In this document: in pieces, positions 1-7,211 of the stretch
How the letters are laid out: the number at the start of each line of letters is the position of its first letter
How positions within the stretch are numbered: the first letter of the stretch is position 1
Origin: CAYLLN01 sp036496265
GTDB lineage: Bacteria; Planctomycetota; Planctomycetia; Pirellulales; Pirellulaceae
Direction: 5' to 3'
DNA length: 38,385 nucleotides
NCBI GenBank assembly: GCA_036496265.1
Contig: DASXLL010000265.1
Coordinates: 1-38,385, forward strand
Made by a program: the position numbers and the translations under genes
Notes under the pieces: model-generated
Databases searched by the model: none
The model's input: the letters and a program-made list of their open reading frames with translations, nothing else
What the model was told of the DNA's origin: nothing

Positions 1-572
1 CCTGCCCTCCGGGCCTCTCACCCGTCAGCTTCAGCCCGCGCGCGATGGAAACAATCCTTGGCCGCAAGACAAAAGTCCAAAGCTGGTATCTCGACGTCTC
101 GATGCTCGCCAACTACTGGGGCCAGAACCGCGTCTATCATCACACCGGTCCAATTAACATGACTTACGCGCTCTACGAAGCGCTCCGGCTGATCCACGAA
201 GAAGGCCTGGAAAACTGCCACGCCCGGCATCTGCGAAATCACAAATCGCTCAAGGCCGGCCTCGCCGCCCTCGACATTAAATACGCCAGCGCCGAAGCCC
301 ACACGCTGCCGCAGCTCAACGCCGTCCACATTCCGCCCGGCATCGACGACGCCACAGTCCGCAATGGGCTCCTAAATCGATTCGGCATCGAAATCGGCGC
401 CGGCCTCGGCGCTTTCAAAGGCAAAGTCTGGCGCATCGGCCTGATGGGTTACGGCTCTCGCCCCGCCAATGTCCTTCTCTTCCTCTCCGCCCTCGAGCAG
501 CTCCTCGCCGAACAAGGCCACAAGTTCAATCACGGCGCCTCCATCGCCGCCGCCAACTCCGCCTACGCTTAA
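1..572 (+). CDS. Alanine-glyoxylate aminotransferase family protein (class V, 5'-truncated by window)
   Basis: This is the C-terminal half of a PLP-dependent class V aminotransferase, about 189 residues, reading from the window edge in the frame that begins at base 3. The visible part starts PPGLSPVSFSPRAM, which in the alanine-glyoxylate/serine-pyruvate aminotransferase family lies a few residues after the PLP-binding lysine, so that lysine is just outside the window. It continues with YHHTGPIN, GLENC and a C-terminal GLGAFKGKVWRIGLMG block, all in the family order. An ATG at 45 is internal and should not be taken as the start. Family members move an amino group between alanine or serine and glyoxylate or pyruvate in the cytoplasm; the exact substrate cannot be read from this half. 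The gene ends just before a REP-like hairpin. Confidence 0.9.
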   Translation, partial: CPPGLSPVSFSPRAMETILGRKTKVQSWYLDVSMLANYWGQNRVYHHTGPINMTYALYEALRLIHEEGLENCHARHLRNHKSLKAGLAALDIKYASAEAHTLPQLNAVHIPPGIDDATVRNGLLNRFGIEIGAGLGAFKGKVWRIGLMGYGSRPANVLLFLSALEQLLAEQGHKFNHGASIAAANSAYA

Positions 573-582
573 GCGAATCTAC

Positions 583-652
583 GGGGTCGGGAGTCGATTG
601 CGGTGAAATCAGTCCACCGGGACGACGGTCGCCGCAATCGACTCCCGACCCC
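583..652. repeat. REP-like inverted repeat, left of the RAYT gene
   Basis: Two perfect 21-base arms (583-603 and 632-652) pair across a 28-base loop. The arm begins GGGGTCGGGAGTCGATTGCG. The same arm recurs at 1347-1415 on the other side of the transposase gene, as expected for the REP sequences that such transposases mobilise. Confidence 0.85.
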
Positions 653-659
653 TTCGGCG

Positions 660-1322
660 TCAATTGTGTTTCCGTCCGGCGATGCGAAGACTGGCGGTCA
701 GCCCCAAAGCCGCGGCAGTTCTTTGCGTCCAATGCGCGTTTCCAAATGGGCGGGATCGAACGATGCTGCGCCGCACCGCATTCAACTCAGCTTCGGTTTG
801 CGGACTGTTCACGTATTCAATCCAGTCCGATGGCCGCGGTACCGGCCATGCGGCTAACGATACGACAGCACTTCTATTGTTTAACTGCCACAGACTGGAC
901 CATTTCCACAACTCAGCTCGCGACACCAAATTCGCGCGCTGTGCATTTCGTTCGACATATCTGCATAACGTTAGAAAGTGCTTGTCTTCTTCAACCGGGA
1001 ACGACTTGAATCGTCCCTGATACAAACTGCCGGTTCCGACAGTTCCATGCACAGCATGCCATCGCTGGGCGTGAGTGACCGTCAACCAGCGCATGTATTC
1101 GGATAATGCGTCGTCGGACTCGGGCCAGAGCACCAAGTGCCAATGGTTCGGCATGATGCAATACGAAAGAATCCGCATGGACACCTTTCGTTGCGCCTCT
1201 TCAAGAAGAGCAACGAATGCGTCGTAGTCCGCTTCCGTCTGAAAGAGTGTCTGCCGTGCCACCGCGCGATTCAGCACATGAAACGCGTAGCCCGCAGTCG
1301 AAAATCGTGATCGGCGGGGCAT
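660..1322 (-). CDS. REP-associated tyrosine transposase (RAYT, Y1_Tnp/IS200-like)
   Basis: A 220-residue single-stranded-DNA transposase of the HUH class. The start MPRRSRF and the block GYAFHVLNRAV are typical of the family. The HUH metal-binding motif is in MPNHWHLVLWP (about residue 60), the GSLYQGRFKSF block follows, and the likely catalytic tyrosine is in CRYVERNAQRA. RAYTs are domesticated relatives of IS200/IS605 transposases that cut and join REP hairpins; they lack paired IS ends and usually sit as single copies between REP sequences. Here matching hairpins lie at 583-652 and 1347-1415, so gene and substrate are probably linked. The frame is intact. It is inserted between unrelated host genes. 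Confidence 0.9.
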   Translation of the reverse strand: MPRRSRFSTAGYAFHVLNRAVARQTLFQTEADYDAFVALLEEAQRKVSMRILSYCIMPNHWHLVLWPESDDALSEYMRWLTVTHAQRWHAVHGTVGTGSLYQGRFKSFPVEEDKHFLTLCRYVERNAQRANLVSRAELWKWSSLWQLNNRSAVVSLAAWPVPRPSDWIEYVNSPQTEAELNAVRRSIVRSRPFGNAHWTQRTAAALGLTASLRIAGRKHN

Positions 1323-1346
1323 CGCTTCACTTGATGGAGAATGGAA

Positions 1347-1415
1347 GGGGGCGGGAGTCGATTGCGGTCAAGATTATCCAATTGGAGATCGTACACGCAA
1401 TCGACTCCCGACCCC
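1347..1415. repeat. REP-like inverted repeat, right of the RAYT gene
   Basis: Arms 1347-1366 and 1396-1415 pair with one mismatch (GGGGGCGGGAGTCG on the left against a GGGGTCGGGAGTCG complement on the right). It is the second copy of the hairpin at 583-652, lying upstream of the RAYT start. Confidence 0.8.
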
Positions 1416-1567
1416 TTGCCGTCCCACGCCGCGTCCACCCGGTGTAACTGGTTGCATTTTGCCGCCAAATCGTAATGTAGCGGCTGTAGCGAATCTGCCG
1501 ACCATATCGAATGCGCCACCCTAGCGCGACGGCATCACCCGCAATCGATGCAATGACTGGTAAACCG

Positions 1568-3043
1568 ATGTCCGCTTTTCACGGCTGTCTGGCAAACGCA
1601 AATCCATTCGCCAAGCAGGCTTGCGCGATGGTAGTCATGTGCCTGCTAGCGGCTGCGCCCCTGCGCGCCCAGCAACCAATCACGATCCAGCCGGCATCGC
1701 TGGTTCAGCCGCAGCAGCCTTTGCAGCCACCGCAACCCGTGCCGGAGCCGCTTTCACCGCCAGCGGCGATAGCACCCGTGCCGCAGGCCAGCGGCGACGG
1801 CAACCCGCCCGGCGGCTTTCGCACCCCCCTCGCGCTGCCGAATACTCCCGAGCCGCCTCCCGGCGTCACAGTGCTCACGTTGGAAGACGTCGAGCAAATC
1901 GCCCTCATCAACAACCCTGTGATCAGCCGGGCGCAGGCGCTCGTCGCTTCGGCCCGGGGCAACTGGGTGCAGGTTGGATTGCCGCCGAATCTCTCCTGGG
2001 GTTACCTAGGCCAGCAGCTCGGCAGCGGCAATATTGCATCCCAGCACATGGCGATGGTCGATGGCCAGCTCATCACCGGCGGCAAGCTCCGCTGGAACCG
2101 AACAATCGCCGAGCAAGAGATTCTGCGGGCCGAGCAAGTCATGTTCGCCACGCAGCAGCGCGTGCTAACCGACGTCCGCGTCGCGTTTTATGAAGCCTTA
2201 ATCGCGCAGCGCAACCTCGACCTTTCGCAACAGCTTCTCAATATCGCCCGCGAAGCCAACAACACAGCTCAGCGCCTGTTCAACGCCGGCGAAACGTCCG
2301 AAGTTGATTACCTGTTGGCTCAGATCGAAGTCTCCAACGCCCAGAACAACGAAGCCATTGCGCGCCAGCGGCATTTTGCGGCCTGGCAATCGCTGCGGGC
2401 GGTTCTCGGCGTGCCGAACATGCCCACCGCCGCCCTCCGCGGCGACCTCGAATCGATTCCTGACAATCTGACTTGGGACGACACGCTCAATCGACTGCTC
2501 TCGACGAGTCCCGAAATCGGCGCTGCAGTCGCCAACCTCGAGCGGGCCCGCGCCGCGCTGGTCCGCGCCCGCCGCGAAAATATTCCGGACCTCCGCTTTC
2601 AAGCTGGTCCCATGAAAGACATGGGCTTTAAAGACGGCAAGTGGGACGGCATCGTCCAGTTGCTCGTGCCGCTACCCATTCTGAACCGCAACCAAGGCGG
2701 CATCGCTCAGGCCGTCGCCGACATCTCTGCCGCCGAGCGCGGCATCCAGCAAGTCGAGCTCGACCTGCAAAATCGCCTCGCCCCCGTCTTCGAGCGCTAC
2801 GCCAGCTCCACCACGGTTGTCCGCCGCTACCGCGAGCAAATCCTTCCCGTAGCCGAAAAATCGCTCGAGCTTGTCCGCCGTGGCTACGCCGCCGGCGAAT
2901 TTCCCTTCTTGAATTTGCTCAACGCCCAGCGGACCTACTTCCAAACCAACAATCTCTACCTTCAAGCCCTCCTCGACCTCCGCAGCTCCACCGCTCAGAT
3001 CGAGGGCCTGCTGCTCAACAACAGCTTAGGGACGACCTTCTAG
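1568..3043 (+). CDS. TolC-family outer membrane efflux protein
   Basis: About 491 residues from the chosen start, a usual size for CzcC/TolC-type outer membrane factors, which form the trimeric exit channel of tripartite efflux or type I secretion systems. A signal peptide (lysine, then AMVVMCLLAAAPLRA, cleavage near residue 34) is followed by a Pro/Gln-rich linker. Two outer-membrane-efflux repeats follow: the first opens with LTLEDVEQIALINNP and continues through long helices rich in Gln, Ala and Glu; the second opens near NLTWDDTLNRLLSTSPEI. The RRGYAAGEFPFLNLLNAQRTY block near the C-terminus is diagnostic. The frame is open upstream to 1511, but starting at 1568 places the signal peptide normally. 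No inner-membrane pump or adaptor gene is adjacent. Confidence 0.88.
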   Translation: MSAFHGCLANANPFAKQACAMVVMCLLAAAPLRAQQPITIQPASLVQPQQPLQPPQPVPEPLSPPAAIAPVPQASGDGNPPGGFRTPLALPNTPEPPPGVTVLTLEDVEQIALINNPVISRAQALVASARGNWVQVGLPPNLSWGYLGQQLGSGNIASQHMAMVDGQLITGGKLRWNRTIAEQEILRAEQVMFATQQRVLTDVRVAFYEALIAQRNLDLSQQLLNIAREANNTAQRLFNAGETSEVDYLLAQIEVSNAQNNEAIARQRHFAAWQSLRAVLGVPNMPTAALRGDLESIPDNLTWDDTLNRLLSTSPEIGAAVANLERARAALVRARRENIPDLRFQAGPMKDMGFKDGKWDGIVQLLVPLPILNRNQGGIAQAVADISAAERGIQQVELDLQNRLAPVFERYASSTTVVRRYREQILPVAEKSLELVRRGYAAGEFPFLNLLNAQRTYFQTNNLYLQALLDLRSSTAQIEGLLLNNSLGTTF

Positions 3044-3049
3044 CTGCTG

Positions 3050-3075
3050 GTAGGTTAAGCTTCAGCATAACCTAC
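3050..3075 (+). terminator. Hairpin after the TolC gene
   Basis: GTAGGTTA (3050-3057) pairs with TAACCTAC (3068-3075) around a 10-base loop, followed by GGCTTTTG. It begins 7 bases after the TolC stop. It may be a weak intrinsic terminator or a dispersed intergenic repeat; the T-run is short. Confidence 0.45.
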
Positions 3076-3106
3076 GGCTTTTGTCGGCTATAAACGCCTG
3101 AAATGG

Positions 3107-3185
3107 GGCGGACTTCGCTTCGAAATTGCGCCTACCTGGCAGCGGGCCAACTTCAAATCCTCACGAAGCGAAAGGCGCTGCCATG
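3107..3185 (+). repeat. Leader segment copy 1 (ahead of the zinc-ribbon gene)
   Basis: This stretch starts GGCGGACT and ends GCGCTGCCATGA. It resembles 3505-3580, which starts GGCGGACT and ends GTGCTGCCATGA in front of the PAS gene. Identity is clear at both ends and patchy in between. Each copy ends exactly at a start codon, so two unrelated genes share a 5' leader. Confidence 0.6.
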
Positions 3186-3395
3186 ACCTATTTGCCCCAA
3201 GTCCTTTGCGCTCACTGCAAAAAATACGTCCGGCCCATTTAGGGAATCACGATCTATCGCTGCGCGATATGCACCAACGTATTTCCGCCGTCTCAGATCG
3301 CTGCGGCGCTGGATTTGTTTGACAAGATTCAGACAGCGGTTGACAAGGCGAATACGGAACTTCCGAGCGTTGTCACACGTATAAGCCACGAATGA
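3183..3395 (+). pseudogene. Small zinc-ribbon protein interrupted by an in-frame amber codon
   Basis: Read from the ATG at 3183, the frame gives 19 residues ending in CAHCKKYVRPI, then TAG at 3240-3242, then a further 50 codons to TGA at 3393. The part after TAG has YRCAICTNVFPPSQ followed by a helix-like tail. Together the CxxC before and the CxxC after the stop make a classic four-cysteine zinc ribbon with the amber exactly between the knuckles. A one-base change would restore a 70-residue protein. A good ribosome site (GAAAGG, 7-8 bases upstream) and a terminator just downstream suggest the gene was recently functional or is read through. I infer a nonsense-mutated small zinc-binding protein of unknown role. 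Confidence 0.55.
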
Positions 3396-3422
3396 CGACA
3401 GATGTGACTCGATCGCGTCTGG

Positions 3423-3461
3423 CCCCGGCGGCGGGAACTTGCGCCGCGGGGTTTCTTTCTT
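3423..3461 (+). terminator. Rho-independent terminator
   Basis: CCCCGGCGGC (3423-3432) pairs with GCGCCGCGGGG (3441-3451) around a short loop, followed by TTTCTTTCTT. It lies 27 bases after the zinc-ribbon stop codon and separates that gene from the PAS regulator. Confidence 0.75.
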
Positions 3462-3504
3462 ACTGCCCGGTCTTCACGCGGTAACGCACTTCAGTGTGTC
3501 ATTT

Positions 3505-3580
3505 GGCGGACTCCGCTGCGATATCGCGCTTACATGGTAGCGAGCCAATTTCGGTGCTCGAAACAAAAGGTGCTGCCATG
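3505..3580 (+). promoter_or_regulatory. Leader segment copy 2 (ahead of the PAS regulator)
   Basis: Second copy of the leader seen at 3107-3185, again ending in GCTGCCATG at a start codon. It contains a CGAGC...GCTCG inverted repeat and the AAAAGGTG ribosome-binding site. Shared 5' leaders of this kind may carry a common regulatory signal. Confidence 0.5.
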
Positions 3581-4246
3581 AAAAGGGTTCAATTTGAATG
3601 TCTCGTCGCGGCCGGGTGCTTACCCGCGGCCTGCTGGCGGGCTGATGGTACTTTCTTCAATGCCAACGATGCATTCCGATCTTTGCTCGGATACTCAGGC
3701 CACGACATCAACGCCGGCAAAATTCGCTGGCCAGAAATCACTCCGCCTGAATACCAGCCGCTCGATGAGCAAGCGCTCGTAGAAATTCGTCAGCTCGGCA
3801 AGTGCTGGCCGTTCGAGAAGGAATATGTGGGCAGCGACGGCAGCAGGATTCCCGTGCTCGTAACGGCTGCTGCCTTCGGCAAAGGCGTCGTTGACGCGGG
3901 CAGTTTTTGCGCCATTGATCTCCGTCGGCGTAAACGATTGCCCGAGGCTGACCACGCAGCCACGGCACAAGTCTCCCGTCTATCGGCGCGGCAACGGCTG
4001 ATCTGCCTGCTCGGTGCCTACGGTGTGAACCAAAAACGGATCGCAACCACCCTCGATATTGGTCTGCGCACCGTCGAATTGGAGAGGCACCGCGCCGCCA
4101 AAGCGCTAGACCTGCCGACCCCGGCCGCCACGATCTGGGCCGTTTCCAATCGCCAACTTTTGCACTCCAGCGCGATGAGCGACGGCCTGCTCACTTCGCC
4201 TCTCGAGCAATTGATTGACGCCGGAAACTTCCCACTCGATGCTTAG
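3578..4246 (+). CDS. PAS-domain protein with LuxR-type helix-turn-helix
   Basis: 222 residues. Residues 18-117 read as a PAS sensor fold (CWRADGTFFNANDAFRSLLGYS, later VGSDGSRIPVLVTAAAF and CAIDLRRRKR). Residues 135-179 resemble a LuxR/sigma-4-type helix-turn-helix (LSARQRLICLLGAYGVNQKRIATTL, then LRTVELERHRAAKAL). The pattern suggests a soluble one-component regulator that senses a small ligand or redox state; the ligand is unknown. The start at 3578 is chosen because AAAAGGTG precedes it at normal spacing and because this ATG ends the duplicated leader. The stop codon overlaps that of the convergent dockerin gene. Confidence 0.75.
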   Translation: MKRVQFECLVAAGCLPAACWRADGTFFNANDAFRSLLGYSGHDINAGKIRWPEITPPEYQPLDEQALVEIRQLGKCWPFEKEYVGSDGSRIPVLVTAAAFGKGVVDAGSFCAIDLRRRKRLPEADHAATAQVSRLSARQRLICLLGAYGVNQKRIATTLDIGLRTVELERHRAAKALDLPTPAATIWAVSNRQLLHSSAMSDGLLTSPLEQLIDAGNFPLDA

Positions 4247-6672
4247 CCGCGGAGAGTGCGTTTGGGTTGGGAGACGAGGTCGGTTGCCAGCAGGAATAAA
4301 AGATCGTCTGCGCTGGTTGTTGAGCTTGGCTCGCTCATGGGTGAAGCGTCGTATGATTCGCCTTCGGATTGATGGGGATGGGCGTTGATGTAGTTGATGA
4401 CGATCAGGACATCTTCCGCGACGACACGACCATCGCCATTCACATCGACGTACGGTCCACCCTCCGGCGGATTGTCCGGGATTTTTGAGCCTTTGGCATT
4501 GATGTAGTTGATGATGGCCAGCACATCGTCGGCAACGATGTGGCCGTCCGGCGCAGACGACGTGGAACCGGTGACATCCAAGCCCCGCCGCGCGCCGGTA
4601 TCGGCGGCATTGAAGAATGGATGCAGCTTCACCACGTTGAACTGCAGGTCGACCTTCGTCTGGTCCACGCCGCCGTTCGCAGTCCCGCCGTCATCCTTGA
4701 TCGTCACCGTCACGTCCGCCGTCCCTTCCACATTCGGCGCGGGATCAAACGACAACTTTCCATTCGCGTCAACCGTCGGAACCACCGTAAACAGATCCGG
4801 ATTATCCGTCGAAACCGTAAAACTCACCGTCTGCTGCGGATCGTTCGCCGAGCAGCCCGTCATCCAGCCCGTCACCGTTTGGAGCCCCTGCTCATCGTTC
4901 GTGGACTGCGCCGGGCCGAAATTGCAAGTCGGCGCACGGTTCACCGCAGCGACGGAAACCGTGACGGTGCCGGTCGCCGTAAGCGAATTATCACCGACCG
5001 GTCCGCCCGTATAGGTAAAGGTCGCTGTGCCGGTGAAGTCAACGTCGGGAGTGAACACCAGGTTGTCGCCATCTTTCGTAATAGTCCCGCCGGTCGTGGT
5101 GGCATCGAACGACTTGATTTCCTTGATGGGAGTTCCGGGGACGCCCGTGATGGTGTCGTTTGCCAGTACGGGGATCGACACCGAATTCACGCCGGCGGTG
5201 TGGTTCTCGTTCACGCTAAAGCCCGTGTCAGGAACGGCAGTGTAAAGAGGAGAACTGATCGAGAGCGTAACGCCGGTGAGGTTTAAGAATTCGTTGTTCG
5301 TTGGACCGAAAGCAACCAGCGACTTCTCGGCTTCACTCGGTTCGGCTTGGATGGTCCAGGCGGCACCATTCTGCGGCGACTGGCTAAAACCGGTTGCGAA
5401 GACAAACGTCTTAGTGGAGCCGACATAGTCGGTAATCATTCTTGTTTGCCCGGCGAGCGGGCCACTGGTGAACGTCAGATTCTTGCCGTAATAGGCCCCG
5501 TCCACGCTGCTCAGCGCCGTCGCAGAAGCTGCGTTGAATCGATTCGCGGTCGGAGTCGCATCGCTCACGGTGCCGGCGAGGGCAGAGTCGAGGATGTTAT
5601 CGTTGCCATATACCAGCGTGTTGTCGTCGGGCCGCTTCATGTCGTCGGGCGATCCCGATCCGTCACCCAGCGGATCCGGCGTAAAGACGACGGACGCCGG
5701 TGTGGTCGTCGGCGACGTCGCGACCATGTGAATCCGCAAAACGGGCAGCGCATCGGTACCCAAGGGGGAACGGGAGCTAGTGAATGCACCGACATCGTCG
5801 ATTCCGAACGAGGCTTCGGCAGCCGAGTGAGCGACGTCATAACGCACTGCGCCGCTGCCATTGAGTTCATATTGCACTGCGGCCAGCGTGTCCGAGGCGG
5901 CGCCATCCAAAACTTCGGCAATCGTCAAGCCGCCGTCATCTGACGTCATGAGCGGCAGAGAGACATTGTTGATGCCGACAAACGTGACATTGAATCTGAA
6001 ACTGTTCGTGTCATAAACGACTTTTACGCCGTTAGCCGTGGTCGAGCCAAACAACGTCGTATTCAGCGCATCCGTGATGTTCTTCGCGGTTCCCGTACCG
6101 TCGGCTTGATCAAAGTTGATCGGCGCTGTCGTGCCGCTCTTTCCGCTGGCATTAGTCGGCAAGGTAAGCGTGAAGGTGCCCGTCTGATTGGCGCTGGTAA
6201 AGGCGATCGACTGCGTTTCGTTGGCGGCAATCGTCGCGAAGCTCTTGTCGTACAGAATGTCGGTAAAGGCCGAAAACACTCCGCGGGCCAATTTCTTGCC
6301 GTTGAGCGGGTCGACCCCGGCAGGCCGGATATCCTGCCCAACGAGCTGCAGGTAGAAATCGGTATCCTTCGGCAGCGTTGCCGTGCGATTGTCCGCCGTC
6401 GTCAGAGGGTTGCCGTTGGTATCCAAGATTTGCAGTGTGTAACTGACTTTGTTCGGCAGCGTGCTGCCAGCTTCGCCTTCGGCATTCAGGAGGTTGAGCG
6501 CGGAGCCGTCCTGAGCTTGCGCGAATACATCCGCCGCCATCAGCGAACGATCCTCCAGCCGCTCGGCAAACAAGCGGCGTCGCGTTTGAATTTTGACCGC
6601 TGCGCCACGGCCCTTGCGAGAGGGATGTTTGCCGGAAGCGTCGCGACGAGCGAAGTGATGAATGTCGTTCAT
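4243..6672 (-). CDS. Large secreted surface protein with cadherin-like region and type I dockerin
   Basis: 809 residues. Near the N-terminus, RRRLFAERLEDRSLMAADVF (residues 31-50) is the LEPR-XLL-type motif that planctomycetes carry at the start of large exported proteins. A long Thr/Asn/Asp-rich beta region follows. Around residues 480-560 a cadherin-like/tandem repeat unit is visible (VPVLANDT-type core SIPVLANDTITG and FTPDVDFTGTATFTYTGG). The C-terminal part has two calcium-binding dockerin repeats, the second clear (DVNGDGRVVAEDVLIVINYI), the first with a degenerate loop (DVTGSTSSAPDGHIVADDVL). It is probably cell-surface or secreted and calcium-binding; no enzyme domain is seen. Ribosome site GGAAC precedes the ATG. 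It is convergent with the PAS gene, overlapping by 4 bases. Confidence 0.85.
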   Translation of the reverse strand: MNDIHHFARRDASGKHPSRKGRGAAVKIQTRRRLFAERLEDRSLMAADVFAQAQDGSALNLLNAEGEAGSTLPNKVSYTLQILDTNGNPLTTADNRTATLPKDTDFYLQLVGQDIRPAGVDPLNGKKLARGVFSAFTDILYDKSFATIAANETQSIAFTSANQTGTFTLTLPTNASGKSGTTAPINFDQADGTGTAKNITDALNTTLFGSTTANGVKVVYDTNSFRFNVTFVGINNVSLPLMTSDDGGLTIAEVLDGAASDTLAAVQYELNGSGAVRYDVAHSAAEASFGIDDVGAFTSSRSPLGTDALPVLRIHMVATSPTTTPASVVFTPDPLGDGSGSPDDMKRPDDNTLVYGNDNILDSALAGTVSDATPTANRFNAASATALSSVDGAYYGKNLTFTSGPLAGQTRMITDYVGSTKTFVFATGFSQSPQNGAAWTIQAEPSEAEKSLVAFGPTNNEFLNLTGVTLSISSPLYTAVPDTGFSVNENHTAGVNSVSIPVLANDTITGVPGTPIKEIKSFDATTTGGTITKDGDNLVFTPDVDFTGTATFTYTGGPVGDNSLTATGTVTVSVAAVNRAPTCNFGPAQSTNDEQGLQTVTGWMTGCSANDPQQTVSFTVSTDNPDLFTVVPTVDANGKLSFDPAPNVEGTADVTVTIKDDGGTANGGVDQTKVDLQFNVVKLHPFFNAADTGARRGLDVTGSTSSAPDGHIVADDVLAIINYINAKGSKIPDNPPEGGPYVDVNGDGRVVAEDVLIVINYINAHPHQSEGESYDASPMSEPSSTTSADDLLFLLATDLVSQPKRTLRG

Positions 6673-7211
6673 ATATGTTCCGAAAAAATAATAAAAATTC
6701 CTTCACCCCCAAAACCGGCGCACATTGTAGCCCACTCCCCAACCGCGTCACATTACAAATTCCGACCCGCTTTTTCGCGCAGACAGGTTTAAGAAGCCAA
6801 AATTTCGCGTTGGTTAGTCGCGGATTCGCCAAAGCCCAAGAGAGAGCTGTCCTTTCCTCCACGAGCGGGCCGCATTCTACCTCCGCCCACCCCCGACTTT
6901 GCTACTTTCCGCAATCTGGCCCGCTTTTTCGTCCAAATTGCGATAGAGCTTACAGGACGGGCGCCTCGCCAAAACCGCCTTCGGCGGGACCCGCCAACGA
7001 CTCGGCTCCAACCCAATTCGGACTTCATAGACTCGCGCTAAAGTTTAGCGCCGCCTCTCACCAGCCCAAAACCAAAAACCGTTCCGCCACAACATCTTAT
7101 GACGCCCACCCAAACCCTCCGTAATGAAAAAACTTCAAACTTTAGCGCCCCCCGACCGCCCCAACCGCCGCCTCACCACGGTAAGATTCCACGATCCTAG
7201 GCCATCGACCC
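6673..7211. other. Divergent intergenic region with no supported gene
   Basis: 539 bases between the divergent dockerin and BatA/VWA genes. The short open frames here have low-complexity translations rich in Pro, Arg and Ser and no convincing ribosome site. It should contain the promoters of both neighbours, but I cannot place them with confidence. Confidence 0.5.

Noticed and set aside
3240..3242. TAG in the zinc-ribbon frame as pyrrolysine or programmed readthrough
   Set aside because: No recoding signal is visible and pyrrolysine is not expected here; a nonsense mutation is the simplest reading, although readthrough remains open.
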